Assembly: GCF_014652795.1 (NCBI RefSeq)
Contig: NZ_BMZM01000002.1
Coordinates: 186,001 to 250,000 of the forward strand
DNA length: 64,000 bases
Direction of reading: 5' to 3'
From: Kushneria pakistanensis
GTDB lineage: Bacteria > Pseudomonadota > Gammaproteobacteria > Pseudomonadales > Halomonadaceae
Shown: positions 7,397-16,275 of the stretch, piece after piece
Layout of the letters: each line of letters begins with the position of its first letter
Position numbering within the stretch: the first letter of the stretch is position 1
The notes under the pieces: generated by a model
Databases searched by the model: none
What the model saw: the letters and a program-made list of their open reading frames with translations, nothing else
Told to the model about the DNA's origin: nothing
Program-made: the position numbers and the translations under genes

Positions 7397-7831
7397 CTAC
7401 CCCATTTTTGAAGTCCTGCCGAGATTTTCAGGGCCAAAGGAATCCGGCAGCAGGGTATCCATGTCATAGCACTTCATGGGCAGGCCCTGACCATCGACCA
7501 CCACGATCTCGGTATCGGGGGCGGCAAACTCACGAATACGCTGGCGACAGTCGCCACAGGGGGTGCAAAGCCCGTCCCCCGGACCAATGACATAGATCGT
7601 GCGAATTTCGCGCTCGCCGTGGGCGATCAGCGCGGCAATGGCACCGGCCTCGGCACACAGTCCCTTGTAGTTGGCACTCTCGACATTGCAGCCGGTGTAG
7701 ACGGTACCGCTTTCACTGATCAAGAGCGCCCCGACCGGATGGTTCGAATAGGGCGCATAGGCGTTGTCGCGCACGCCAATGAGCTGCTGACGCAGACTTT
7801 CGGGCAGCGGGGGGAGAACGGACTCGGTCAT
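7397..7831 (-). CDS. cdd: Cytidine deaminase
   Basis: Deaminates cytidine and deoxycytidine to uridine forms in pyrimidine salvage. At 144 residues it is the short tetrameric type. The catalytic motif C59-A60-E61 and the zinc ligands in PCGDC (C92, C95) are present, as is the substrate-binding NVESANYKGLCAEAGA segment. The start ATG at 7831 is preceded by a GGGAGG-type ribosome binding site; the frame is open further upstream but without family sequence. It is probably co-transcribed with the DUF1089 gene. Confidence 0.93.
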   Translation of the reverse strand: MTESVLPPLPESLRQQLIGVRDNAYAPYSNHPVGALLISESGTVYTGCNVESANYKGLCAEAGAIAALIAHGEREIRTIYVIGPGDGLCTPCGDCRQRIREFAAPDTEIVVVDGQGLPMKCYDMDTLLPDSFGPENLGRTSKMG

Positions 7832-8115
7832 GGGAGGCTCCTGATAATGATGGCCGGGCATTGTCGCAGCACACGCGTGTCGGTAACAGCAGCGCAATGC
7901 AAGGCTGGCAGCGACACTGTTACCTGTCGCCATCAGAACGCTGTGCCTTCTTGCGGGCATCACTCGGGTCGCCCATGCCCTCCCCGGCGACGCAACGGGA
8001 ACAGGCTGCCGGCCGCTGTCGGGTCAGGATGGTGGGTCACCGGATCGACTGACGCCCTACAGACACGACAGCACGTGCGCCCTGCAGCGGCACTGTCGTG
8101 AAGGAGATAACTGCC

Positions 8116-9018
8116 ATGGTTAGTACGCCTCATGATGCTGCATCCCATCACTCGCGTGGGCTGACGCTGGCGACCGTCGGAATTGTCATCCTGAGCTTCG
8201 ATAGCCTGCTGGTGCGGCTGGCAGTGACCGACGGCTGGAATATCGCCTTCTGGCGCGGGGCATTGATGGCGCTCGTCATGGGGCTTTTCTACTGTCAACG
8301 CCGGCGACTGGCGACACTCAACGCCCATCGCGGAGTTTCGCTGGTCTCCGCCGGACTGCTGGCCGCAATTTCGCTTTTGTTCGTGATGGCGGTGATGCAC
8401 ACCCGCGTGGCCAACGTGGTGGTAATTCTGAGTACAGCGCCGCTGTTTGCAGCCATCCTCACCCGGCTGTTTCTACAGGAGCGGGTGGCGGCGAGAACCT
8501 GGGTCGCGATCGGCCTTGCCATGCTGGGGCTGATCATCGTCTTTGCCGGGTCGCTGACCGGTGATGGCCTGCTGGGGGACGTCTACGCACTGGGCGCTGC
8601 GATGGCGGTCGGCGCCAATCTGACGCTTTTGCGGCGCTACCCGATGCTGGACCGGCTGCCCCTGATCGCCGGCGGCGGCGTGATCACGGCCATTATTGCC
8701 TGGCCCATGGCGACGCCACTGGCGCTGAGCACCCAGAGCTACGCCGTGCTCGCCATCATGGGCCTTTTGCAGATGCCACTGGCCACGGCGCTGATCAACA
8801 ACGCCACCCGCTATCTGCCCTCCGCCGAGGTGGCACTCTTTTACCTGGTCGAGGCAATTCTCGGCACGCTGTGGGTCTGGTGGCTGCTCGGTGAAAACCC
8901 GCCGGGCGCGACCCTCTACGGCGGCCTGCTGACGCTGGTGACACTGCTCGTCAATGCCTGGCTGGGACTGCGAAAGCCCGGAGCGCGTTGGATAACGGGC
9001 ACTTCCCGGCCCAGGTAA
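8116..9018 (+). CDS. DMT/EamA family transporter
   Basis: A 300-residue inner-membrane exporter-type protein with ten predicted helices arranged as two EamA repeats (about residues 16-145 and 155-285). It starts with the typical LTLATVGIVILSFDSLLVRLA helix and has the conserved proline-containing VVILSTAPLFAAIL segment before helix 4. The substrate is unknown; relatives export amino acids or metabolites. The ATG at 8116 is preferred over one at 8098 because AAGGAG at 8100-8105 is correctly spaced only for 8116. Confidence 0.88.
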   Translation: MVSTPHDAASHHSRGLTLATVGIVILSFDSLLVRLAVTDGWNIAFWRGALMALVMGLFYCQRRRLATLNAHRGVSLVSAGLLAAISLLFVMAVMHTRVANVVVILSTAPLFAAILTRLFLQERVAARTWVAIGLAMLGLIIVFAGSLTGDGLLGDVYALGAAMAVGANLTLLRRYPMLDRLPLIAGGGVITAIIAWPMATPLALSTQSYAVLAIMGLLQMPLATALINNATRYLPSAEVALFYLVEAILGTLWVWWLLGENPPGATLYGGLLTLVTLLVNAWLGLRKPGARWITGTSRPR

Positions 9019-9057
9019 TTCAACCGGAAAGCGTCAACCGCAATGCCGCTTGAGCAC

Positions 9058-10215
9058 TTATGACGTCAACGCCATGTCCGGATCCATCGCGGACTCAAAT
9101 GCGCCAGCGTCACGACGCCCCTGAAACTGCTCGGGCCGGGTAACGGCCTCCAGCAGTTGCCGGGCGTTCGGCTGCCAGAGCACGATGTCCAGCGGGCCGC
9201 GCGGGGCAAACTTCAGTGACTTGCGCTTTTGCACCAGTGCCATCACCGGCACATCGAGTGCCGCACCGATGTGCAGCGGTCCCGAATCCGGGCTGATCAG
9301 GTAGCGGGCATGATGCAGCATGGCAGCAAAGATGCGCAGCGGCCGGGGGCGACAAAGCGCGCCGTATTGACCACGGGCCATCTGCTGCTCGAGTACCGCG
9401 GCATGGCGCAGTTCCTCGGGGCCGACAAACACCACGTAGCGCTGCCCAGCCGCTTCCAGTGCGTCGAAACTCTCCTGCCAGAAGCTCAGCGGCAGGCGCT
9501 TGTCGAGATGCCCGCCAACGAACAGGGCCACGAAGGGCGTCGCGTGGCCGGCGTCATCGAAATCGATGCCCAGCTCTTCCAGCTCGCCGCGGCCGATGCT
9601 GCGCTCGCCGTTGCTCAATCTCATCAGCGGGTGGTTACGGCAGGGTGTGGCTAGTGCCCGGGCGAACATCTGCGGGATGTCATAGGCGTGATCCTGATCG
9701 CCCCGCACTTCGATATCAAACCAGTGCTGGCCGCGCTTGCTCTTGCCCATGGTGTAGCGGCTATTGATACAGCGCACGAAGATCAGTCCGGTCAGTGAGC
9801 TGGGACCGGCCTGCACGGCCAGATCATACTGCGTCCGGCGCAGGCGTTTGATCATGGCAATAAAGCGCCACGGGCGCAGGATGCAGTCGCGTGACAAGGT
9901 CAGCACATGATCCAGGGGCTGATGTCGAAACAGCGTGCAGGTATTGTCGGTCGTGAGAAGGTCAATGCGGGCATCGGGAAAACGCTGTCGAAACGTGTCG
10001 ATAACAGGCGACATGATCAATGCGTTGCCAATACGGTAATTGGGCCGCACCAGCAAAATTCTTAAAGGGCCCTGGAGATTTTCAACCTCGACTGCATCGT
10101 TTTTTTGAAGATATTTTGTGATGAGAAAGGTCATGCCACGTCGTGCACTTTTCTCGATCTTCTGCGCTGTTTTCTTGAGTACCGTATTGGTGCGAATCGC
10201 TGTTTTCAGAGACAT
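9058..10215 (-). CDS. Glycosyltransferase family 9 (heptosyltransferase-like)
   Basis: A 385-residue cytosolic protein related to LPS heptosyltransferases. After a basic N-terminal extension (about 50 residues) comes the Rossmann motif ILLVRPNYRIGNALIMSPVI, and later the C-terminal nucleotide-sugar signature LISPDSGPLHIGAALDVPVMAL. It probably adds a sugar to lipopolysaccharide or another glycoconjugate; donor and acceptor are unknown. The start ATG at 10215 follows AGGTGA; a GTG one codon upstream is an alternative. It is a single gene with an unusually AT-rich upstream region. Confidence 0.85.
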   Translation of the reverse strand: MSLKTAIRTNTVLKKTAQKIEKSARRGMTFLITKYLQKNDAVEVENLQGPLRILLVRPNYRIGNALIMSPVIDTFRQRFPDARIDLLTTDNTCTLFRHQPLDHVLTLSRDCILRPWRFIAMIKRLRRTQYDLAVQAGPSSLTGLIFVRCINSRYTMGKSKRGQHWFDIEVRGDQDHAYDIPQMFARALATPCRNHPLMRLSNGERSIGRGELEELGIDFDDAGHATPFVALFVGGHLDKRLPLSFWQESFDALEAAGQRYVVFVGPEELRHAAVLEQQMARGQYGALCRPRPLRIFAAMLHHARYLISPDSGPLHIGAALDVPVMALVQKRKSLKFAPRGPLDIVLWQPNARQLLEAVTRPEQFQGRRDAGAFESAMDPDMALTS

Positions 10216-10218
10216 CAC

Positions 10219-10636
10219 ATCACCTGATCATGCCTGCCATTGCGAGGTTAACCCTTCGCAATCATTAATGATTTATTAAATGAAATCCGCGTTTTTACTG
10301 ACATTTAAAGACCACATTGACAGACACTTGTTCCACGATACAAATAGCATTTTATAAAAATAGTCATGCTAAAATGAAGGAAATATTAAAAATGACGATC
10401 TCCCTTCCTTTCTTGTTTTCGTCGCTTTTATCCCCCCCTGAAAATAATGAAAGCAAACAATGTTTTTAAATAATGTCGTCTCATAAAAGGCGCCTCGGCC
10501 ATGATTCCCCGCCATTGACACGACGACGTTAGCCATATCAGGCAGGTACCGCCCGGCTACACGTCCAGCGGTGAAAGACATGACGCGCTGTCTAACGCTA
10601 TGCTGAAGTTCATCACAGGCATGGGGGGAACGAATC
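10219..10636. other. AT-rich intergenic region
   Basis: About 420 bases without a convincing gene. Positions 10255-10480 are far richer in A and T than the flanking genes. An inverted repeat ATTGCGA/TCGCAAT (10239-10262) encloses a GGTTAACC palindrome just upstream of the glycosyltransferase start. Both flanking genes are transcribed away from this region, so it must hold divergent promoters, but no consensus pair stands out. Confidence 0.6.
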
Positions 10637-11488
10637 TTGACTACAGGCAAGAAGGTGGAACGCGACGTTGATTGCTGGCTGACCGATATGGACGGTGTGC
10701 TGGTGCATGAGAACAAGGCCATTCCGGGCGCTGCCGAGCTGATCGATCAGTGGCGGGAAAAGCAAAAGCCCTTTCTGGTCCTGACCAACAATTCGATCTA
10801 TACCCCGCGTGATCTTAGCGCCCGTCTGGCGCGCAGCGGCATCGATGTGCCCGAAGAGCAGCTCTGGACCTCGGCGCTGGCGACCGCAGCCTTTTTAAAG
10901 GATCAGTCGCCCAATGGTTCAGCCTTTGTCATTGGCGAGGCCGGCATCACCACGGCCATGCATGAAGCCGGCTTTGTGATGACCGACACCGACCCGGACT
11001 ACGTGGTGCTGGGAGAAACGCGGACCTATTCCTTCGAAGCCATTACCCGCGCCATTCGCCTGATCAACGATGGTGCCCGCTTTATTGTCACCAACCCGGA
11101 CGTCACAAGCCCCAGTCGGGAAGGGCCGCTGCCGGCCACCGGCGCAGTGGCGGCGCTGATCACCAGCGCGACCAGGCGCGAGCCCTATGTGGTCGGCAAG
11201 CCCAACCCGATGATGTTTCGCTCGGCGCTCAACAAGCTGGGGGCTCACTCCATGCGTACCGGCATGATCGGCGATCGCATGGATACCGATGTGGTGGCCG
11301 GCATCGAGGCCGGGTTGCATACCGTGCTGGTACTGACCGGCATTGCCGACCGCTCCGAGGTCGAGCGCTATCCGTATCGGCCCAAGGAAATTCTTGATTC
11401 GGTGGCGGATCTGCTCGAGGACGACAAGCGCACGCAGAATACGAAAAAGGATGACGGCGATGGCAGGAAAGCCGGGAGCAAAAAGTAG
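10637..11488 (+). CDS. NagD-like HAD-IIA phosphatase
   Basis: A nucleotide or sugar phosphatase of the HAD-IIA family, close to E. coli NagD throughout. Motif I DMDGVLVHENKAIPGA is at residues 17-32, motif II is LTNNSIYTP, the cap domain carries VVLGETRTYSFEA, and motifs III/IV are VGKPNPMMF and GDRMDTDVVAG. The 283 residues exceed E. coli NagD because of a charged Lys/Asp-rich C-terminal tail of about 25 residues. The start is a TTG at 10637 after a GGGGGGAA Shine-Dalgarno; the next ATG would cut motif I. The substrate is not assigned. Confidence 0.9.
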   Translation: MTTGKKVERDVDCWLTDMDGVLVHENKAIPGAAELIDQWREKQKPFLVLTNNSIYTPRDLSARLARSGIDVPEEQLWTSALATAAFLKDQSPNGSAFVIGEAGITTAMHEAGFVMTDTDPDYVVLGETRTYSFEAITRAIRLINDGARFIVTNPDVTSPSREGPLPATGAVAALITSATRREPYVVGKPNPMMFRSALNKLGAHSMRTGMIGDRMDTDVVAGIEAGLHTVLVLTGIADRSEVERYPYRPKEILDSVADLLEDDKRTQNTKKDDGDGRKAGSKK

Positions 11489-11545
11489 GCCGTCCTTCAG
11501 GCCGCATTTTGTCACGCAGGGCGCCTGAACTCCTTGCTCAGCTAC

Positions 11546-11587
11546 TGCGCCCGCGCTGAACCTTCAGGGCGGGCGCATGCTATTTTT
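11546..11587 (+). terminator. Rho-independent terminator after the NagD-like gene
   Basis: A 9-bp stem TGCGCCCGC/GCGGGCGCA (11546-11554, 11569-11577) enclosing a second stem CTGAA/TTCAG, followed within four bases by a run of six T. Confidence 0.75.
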
Positions 11588-11673
11588 TCGATGCCAAACG
11601 TTCATTTTATGCCCTTGCCCTGCAGGAATTCGAAGCAGATGCTGGGTTCATTCCTGACTTTTGGAGAACTCCC

Positions 11674-12372
11674 ATGCTGACCCTTCGCCCCGGCAATGAG
11701 CGCGGCCACGCTGATCATGGCTGGCTCGAGAGCTACCACTCCTTCTCCTTTGCCGGCTATGTCGACCCCAACCATGTGCATTTCGGCCCCCTGCGGGTGA
11801 TCAATGAAGATCGCGTCGCCCCCGGCGGTGGCTTTGGTCAGCACGGTCATCGCGACATGGAGATCTTTTCCTACGTGCTGTCCGGTGAGCTGGCCCATCG
11901 CGACACGCTGGGCAACGGTTCCAGCATTGGCCCGGGACGTGTGCAGTTGATGACCACAGGCACCGGCGTGGAGCACAGCGAGTTCAATCACTCGAACAGT
12001 GAGCCGGTGCACTTCCTGCAGATCTGGCTCTTCCCCCGCGAGCGGAATCTGGCGCCGCGCTACAGCGAGGCGGACTTTCCGCCCGAGTCAAAGCGCGATC
12101 AGCTGCGGCTGATCATTTCACCGGATGGTCGCAACGGCTCGCTACGCATCGAGCAGGACGCCTTCATCCATGCCTCGCTGTTGGACGGCGATACCGCCCT
12201 GACCCATGAGCTCTCGCCTGGCCGGCGTGGTTACGTGCATCTCGTTCGCGGCGCGCTTGAGGTCAACGGCCACGCACTTGAAGGCGGCGATGCGCTGATG
12301 CTGGAAGATGAGGCACGCATCGAGCTTGCCCGTGGGCGTGACGCCGAAGTGCTGGTTTTCGATCTTCCCTGA
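11674..12372 (+). CDS. Pirin family protein (YhhW-like)
   Basis: A bicupin of 232 residues. The N-terminal cupin keeps all four metal ligands of the family: His57 and His59 (GQHGHRD), His101 and Glu103 (GVEHSEF). E. coli YhhW of this group has quercetin 2,3-dioxygenase activity in vitro, but its physiological substrate is unknown. It also carries the conserved FGPLRVINEDRVAPGGGF and HFLQIWLFP segments. It is cytosolic. It stands alone between the NagD-like gene and the ribokinase; GGAG lies upstream of the ATG. Confidence 0.92.
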   Translation: MLTLRPGNERGHADHGWLESYHSFSFAGYVDPNHVHFGPLRVINEDRVAPGGGFGQHGHRDMEIFSYVLSGELAHRDTLGNGSSIGPGRVQLMTTGTGVEHSEFNHSNSEPVHFLQIWLFPRERNLAPRYSEADFPPESKRDQLRLIISPDGRNGSLRIEQDAFIHASLLDGDTALTHELSPGRRGYVHLVRGALEVNGHALEGGDALMLEDEARIELARGRDAEVLVFDLP

Positions 12373-12469
12373 ACCGTTGATCTGCCCTGAATCGACAAGG
12401 GGGCTTGTTGTGTTCGATGATCACGCCAGATCATTGCTATAACCGCATTGCCACAACAGCGAGGGCGTC

Positions 12470-13420
12470 ATGTCAGCATCGAAGCAACCGGCATCCAGCA
12501 GGGCCACCGTCTACAACTACGGATCGATCAACATCGACCATGTCTATCGCGTGCCACACCTGGTGCGCCCGGGCGAAACACTGTCCAGCACCGACTATCA
12601 GATCGTGCTGGGGGGCAAGGGCGCCAACCAGACCATCGCGCTGGCCCGTGCCGGCGGCCGTGTGGCCCACTGGGGCCAGCTGGGCAGGACAGATGACTGG
12701 GCGCTGGAAACGCTGGAAAGTGCCGGGGCTGACATCACGGATGTGACACTGCTGGAAGGCTCAAGCGGTCATACCGTGATTCAGGTCGATGACGCGGGCG
12801 AAAATGCCATTGTGCTGTTTGGCGGCACCAATCAGCGCTTCACTTCCGAGCGCATCGAGGCACTGATCAAGAACACCGACAATGAGGGCTGGCTGCTGCT
12901 GCAAAACGAGTGCAACGATATTGACGCCGTCATTCGTCAGGCGCTGGATCGGGGCCTGAAGGTCGCCTTCAACCCGGCGCCGATGACGCCCGCCATTCGT
13001 GACCTGCCGCTGACCGAGCTGTCACTGCTGTTCGTCAATCGCGGCGAGGCAGCCGCGCTGGTGGATCTGGACGAAGACAGCGATGCCGATGCCCTGATCA
13101 GGGCGCTGCAACAGGCCCTGCCGGGCGTCAATATCGTGCTCACGCTCGGCTCGGAAGGCGCCTGGCGCATTGACGGCGAACGCCATGACCCCCTGTATCA
13201 ACCGGCCCGGCCGGTACAGGCCGTGGACACCACCGGCGCCGGCGACACGTTTATCGGCTACTACATGGCCGCCCTGCAGGCGGGCCGCGACGACGCCACC
13301 TGTCTGGAGCGGGCCACCGCGGCAGCGGCGCTGGCCGTGCAGCGTGCCGGGGCGGCGACCGGTATTCCTGTTGTGGATGAGGTCGAGACCTTTCTACAGA
13401 TCGCCGGTCGGCCTGAATAA
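12470..13420 (+). CDS. rbsK: Ribokinase-type PfkB sugar kinase
   Basis: Phosphorylates ribose or a related sugar at the expense of ATP. The 316-residue protein has the PfkB N-terminal signature (YGSINIDHVYRVP, then VLGGKGANQTIALARAGG), the C-terminal signature DTTGAGDTF at about 253-261 with the catalytic base Asp259, and a TLGSEGAW strand before it. Ribokinase is the best match, but no ribose transporter or rbsD is adjacent, so another pentose or a nucleoside is possible. The transcript ends at the hairpin at 13450-13476. Confidence 0.85.
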   Translation: MSASKQPASSRATVYNYGSINIDHVYRVPHLVRPGETLSSTDYQIVLGGKGANQTIALARAGGRVAHWGQLGRTDDWALETLESAGADITDVTLLEGSSGHTVIQVDDAGENAIVLFGGTNQRFTSERIEALIKNTDNEGWLLLQNECNDIDAVIRQALDRGLKVAFNPAPMTPAIRDLPLTELSLLFVNRGEAAALVDLDEDSDADALIRALQQALPGVNIVLTLGSEGAWRIDGERHDPLYQPARPVQAVDTTGAGDTFIGYYMAALQAGRDDATCLERATAAAALAVQRAGAATGIPVVDEVETFLQIAGRPE

Positions 13421-13448
13421 TTCCCGGGCGCTGACACAAGCGCATTAA

Positions 13449-13476
13449 AAAAGGCCCCGCCATGAGCGGGGCCTTT
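13449..13476. terminator. Bidirectional terminator between rbsK and gabT
   Basis: An 11-bp stem AAAGGCCCCGC/GCGGGGCCTTT around a 5-base loop lies between the two convergent genes, with A and T tracts on both sides. Confidence 0.9.
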
Positions 13477-13503
13477 CGTTTTGTGTCTCTACAGCGCCAA
13501 TGC

Positions 13504-14778
13504 CTACTGCTGCGTCAGCTCGCCGAGCATGGTCTCGATCAGATCCATGCCTTCATGAAGCACCTCATCGCTGATGGTGACCGGCATCAGAAAGCGGATC
13601 GTGTTGGCATAAATCCCGCAGGACAGCAGGATCAGGCCGCGCTCGCGGGCGGTTTTGCAGAGTTTTCCCGCCAGCTCGGCATCGGGTTCGCCATCGGCAC
13701 GGACCAGATCAAAGGCCGCCATGGCGCCCAGATGGCGCGAGTGACGCACACAGTCAAACGCGCCCTCAAGCTTCTGGAAGCGCTCACCGAGCTTTTCGCC
13801 CAGCGCGCGGCTTTTCTCGAGAATGTTCTCTTCCTCGAACACGTCCAGCACCGCCAGCACGGCTGCACAGGAGACCGGGCTGCCGGTGTAGGTACCGCCC
13901 AGCGAGTTGCCGCCCGAGGCGTCCATGATGCGATCAGTGCCCACCACGGCCGAAATCGGCATGCCACCGGCCATGCTCTTGGCCATGGTCATGATGTCGG
14001 GTTCGACGCCGGTATGCTCGATGGCAAACATTTTGCCGGTACGGCCGAAGCCGGACTGCACTTCATCCACGATCAGCAAAATGCCGTGCTCGTCGCAGAT
14101 CTCGCGCAGCGCCTTCATGAAGCTCGGGGAGGCGGCGTGAAAACCGCCCTCGCCCAGCACCGGCTCGATCACGATCGCGGCGGTGTCCTTCGGGTTGGCA
14201 TCGGTCTTGAAGGTCATCTTCAGCCCGCGCAGCGCGTCTTCCTCACTGACACCGATCGACTCGACCGGATAGGGCGCGCGATAGACCTGTCCCGGCATGG
14301 GGCCGAAGTCAGTGCGATACGGCGCGACCTTGCCGTTCATCGCCATGGTCATGAAGGTACGCCCGTGATAGCCGCCGGTGAAGCAGACCACGCCGGAGCG
14401 TCCGGTGGCCGCACGCGCCACCTTGACCGCGTTTTCCAGCGCCTCGGCGCCGGAGTTGGCCAGCATCACCTTGGCATGCCCGCGCACCGGTGTAATCTGG
14501 CTGAGCTTCTCGGCCACCTTCACGTAGCCTTCATAGGGCATAACGGTCTGGCAGGTATGCATGACCTTATCGAGCTGCGCCTTGACCGCCTCGACCACCT
14601 TCGGATGGCGATGACCGATATTGAGCACACCAATCCCGCCGGCAAAGTCGATAAAGCGCTTGCCCTCGACATCCCACAGCTCGGCATTCTCGGCGTGGTC
14701 GGCAAAATGGCTGTCGCCACTGGCGGCGCCGTTGGCCACATAACGCTTTTTCAGATCATTGAGTTCATTGTTATTCAT
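13504..14778 (-). CDS. gabT: 4-aminobutyrate aminotransferase
   Basis: A PLP enzyme that converts GABA and 2-oxoglutarate to succinate semialdehyde and glutamate. The 424-residue length is typical of class III GABA transaminases. Seen: ANSGAEALENAVK (phosphate loop), FTGGYHGRT, IVIEPVLGEGGF, LIVDEVQSGFGRTG (cofactor aspartate) and MTMAKSMAGGMPISA with the Schiff-base lysine. The ATG at 14778 is chosen because AAGGAG is six bases away; the ATG two codons earlier overlaps that site. It is the last gene of the permease-gabD-gabT unit. Confidence 0.95.
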   Translation of the reverse strand: MNNNELNDLKKRYVANGAASGDSHFADHAENAELWDVEGKRFIDFAGGIGVLNIGHRHPKVVEAVKAQLDKVMHTCQTVMPYEGYVKVAEKLSQITPVRGHAKVMLANSGAEALENAVKVARAATGRSGVVCFTGGYHGRTFMTMAMNGKVAPYRTDFGPMPGQVYRAPYPVESIGVSEEDALRGLKMTFKTDANPKDTAAIVIEPVLGEGGFHAASPSFMKALREICDEHGILLIVDEVQSGFGRTGKMFAIEHTGVEPDIMTMAKSMAGGMPISAVVGTDRIMDASGGNSLGGTYTGSPVSCAAVLAVLDVFEEENILEKSRALGEKLGERFQKLEGAFDCVRHSRHLGAMAAFDLVRADGEPDAELAGKLCKTARERGLILLSCGIYANTIRFLMPVTISDEVLHEGMDLIETMLGELTQQ

Positions 14779-14803
14779 CTTCATCTCCTTTGATGTGCAG
14801 CGA

Positions 14804-16252
14804 TCACAGCCCGCCAAGGCAGACATACTTGAGTTCGGTAAACTCCTCGAGTCCGTGATGTGAACCTTCCCGACCCAGCCCTGACTCCTTGATCCCCCCA
14901 AAGGGCGCCAGTTCGGTCGAAAGCAGCCCTTCATTGACGGCGACCATGCCGTACTCCAGCGCCTCCATCACCTGCCAGATGCGCTTGTAGTCGCGGGCAT
15001 AGAAATAGGCCGCCAGGCCAAAGGGCGTATCGTTGGCCATGGCGATGGCCTGTTCATCCTGGTCAAAACGAAACACCGCGGCCAGTGGTCCGAAGGTTTC
15101 CTCATGGGCCACCGCCATGTCGGACGTCACATTGGCCAGTACCGTGGGCGCATAAAAGGTGTGGCCCAGCGCATGCGCTTCACCGCCTTCCACCAGCCTG
15201 GCACCCTTGTCGAGCGCATCACTGACGTGCGCGCTGACCTTGTCCACGGCCGCCTGGTTGATCAGCGGCCCGATGATCGTGCCTTCTTCCAGACCGTTGC
15301 CGACCTTGAGCTCGCGCACACGAGCGGCCAATTTCTCGACAAAGGCGTCATAAATGCCGGACTGCACCAGAAAGCGGTTGGTGCATACGCAGGTCTGACC
15401 GGCGTTGCGGTATTTCGAGGCAATCGCGCCTTCGACGGCCGCGTCGAGATCGGCGTCATCAAAGACGATAAAGGGTGCGTTGCCGCCAAGCTCCATGGCG
15501 GTCTTCTTGACCGTGGAGGCACACTGCGCCAGCAGCTTCTTGCCCACCGGGGTGGAGCCGGTGAAGGAGACCTTGCGTACCCGCGGGTCGGTGGTCAGTA
15601 CCTCGCCTACCGCCACCGGGCTTTTGGCCGTGACCACGTTGATGGCCCCCCTGGGAATGCCGGCCTCCAGCGCCAGGGCGGCAAGCGCCAGCGCGGTCAG
15701 TGGGGTCGCCTCGGCGGGCTTGATCACCACCGTGCAGCCGGCGGCCAGCGCCGGCGCGCACTTGCGGGTGATCATCGCCAGCGGAAAGTTCCAGGGCGTG
15801 ATGGCCGCCACCACGCCGATCGGCTCGCGCATGACCAGAATGCGCTTGTCGGCCCCGTGCCCGGGCAGGGTTTCACCGGCAATGCGCTTGGCCTCTTCGG
15901 CGTAGAACTCGATAAACGAGGCGCCATAGCCGACTTCCCCGCGGGACTCGGCCAGCGGCTTGCCCTGTTCCAGCGTCATCAGTCGCGCCAGCTTGTCGGT
16001 GTTTTCCACCACCAGATCAAACCAGCGGCGCAGCAGGCGTGAGCGTTCCTTGGCCGGCACCTTGCGCCAGTCAGCCAGTGCTGCATCGGCGGCGGCCACG
16101 GCGTCACGGGTGTCATCAGCGCCCAGATCCGCCACTTCGGCCACGAGCTCACCGGTGGCCGGGTTGTTTACTGCAAAGCGCTGCGCGCCTTCGATCCAGT
16201 GTTCACCGATCAATGCGCCGGCGCGTTGTGTCCTGAATTCGATATCAAACAT
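14804..16252 (-). CDS. gabD: Succinate-semialdehyde dehydrogenase (NAD(P)+)
   Basis: Oxidises succinate semialdehyde from GabT to succinate, feeding the TCA cycle. The 482-residue aldehyde dehydrogenase has TPWNFPLAMITRK (cofactor site), FTGSTPVGKKL, the general base in MELGGNAPFIV and the catalytic cysteine in NAGQTCVCTNRF, which is the GabD-type double-cysteine form. The C-terminal NEGLLSTELAPFGGIKESGLGREG is characteristic of GabD. It lies 25 bases upstream of gabT and 23 bases downstream of the permease. Confidence 0.95.
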   Translation of the reverse strand: MFDIEFRTQRAGALIGEHWIEGAQRFAVNNPATGELVAEVADLGADDTRDAVAAADAALADWRKVPAKERSRLLRRWFDLVVENTDKLARLMTLEQGKPLAESRGEVGYGASFIEFYAEEAKRIAGETLPGHGADKRILVMREPIGVVAAITPWNFPLAMITRKCAPALAAGCTVVIKPAEATPLTALALAALALEAGIPRGAINVVTAKSPVAVGEVLTTDPRVRKVSFTGSTPVGKKLLAQCASTVKKTAMELGGNAPFIVFDDADLDAAVEGAIASKYRNAGQTCVCTNRFLVQSGIYDAFVEKLAARVRELKVGNGLEEGTIIGPLINQAAVDKVSAHVSDALDKGARLVEGGEAHALGHTFYAPTVLANVTSDMAVAHEETFGPLAAVFRFDQDEQAIAMANDTPFGLAAYFYARDYKRIWQVMEALEYGMVAVNEGLLSTELAPFGGIKESGLGREGSHHGLEEFTELKYVCLGGL

Positions 16253-16275
16253 GTCTTGACCTCATGGGTGTGATG

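Noticed and set aside
10374-10472. A 32-codon plus-strand frame starting MKEILKMTISLP
   Set aside because: It looks slightly signal-peptide-like, but it has no clear conservation clue and AT-rich DNA readily gives such frames. Too little to support a gene.
10369-10722. Open frame of 117 codons on the minus strand
   Set aside because: It overlaps the start of the NagD-like gene and runs across the AT-rich intergenic DNA. It has no recognisable domain and a phenylalanine-rich random-looking tail.
13462-14793. Long open frame of 443 codons antisense to gabT
   Set aside because: The gabT frame on the other strand has full-length family homology. The antisense frame is His/Gly/Arg-rich low-complexity sequence, typical of shadows in high-GC DNA.
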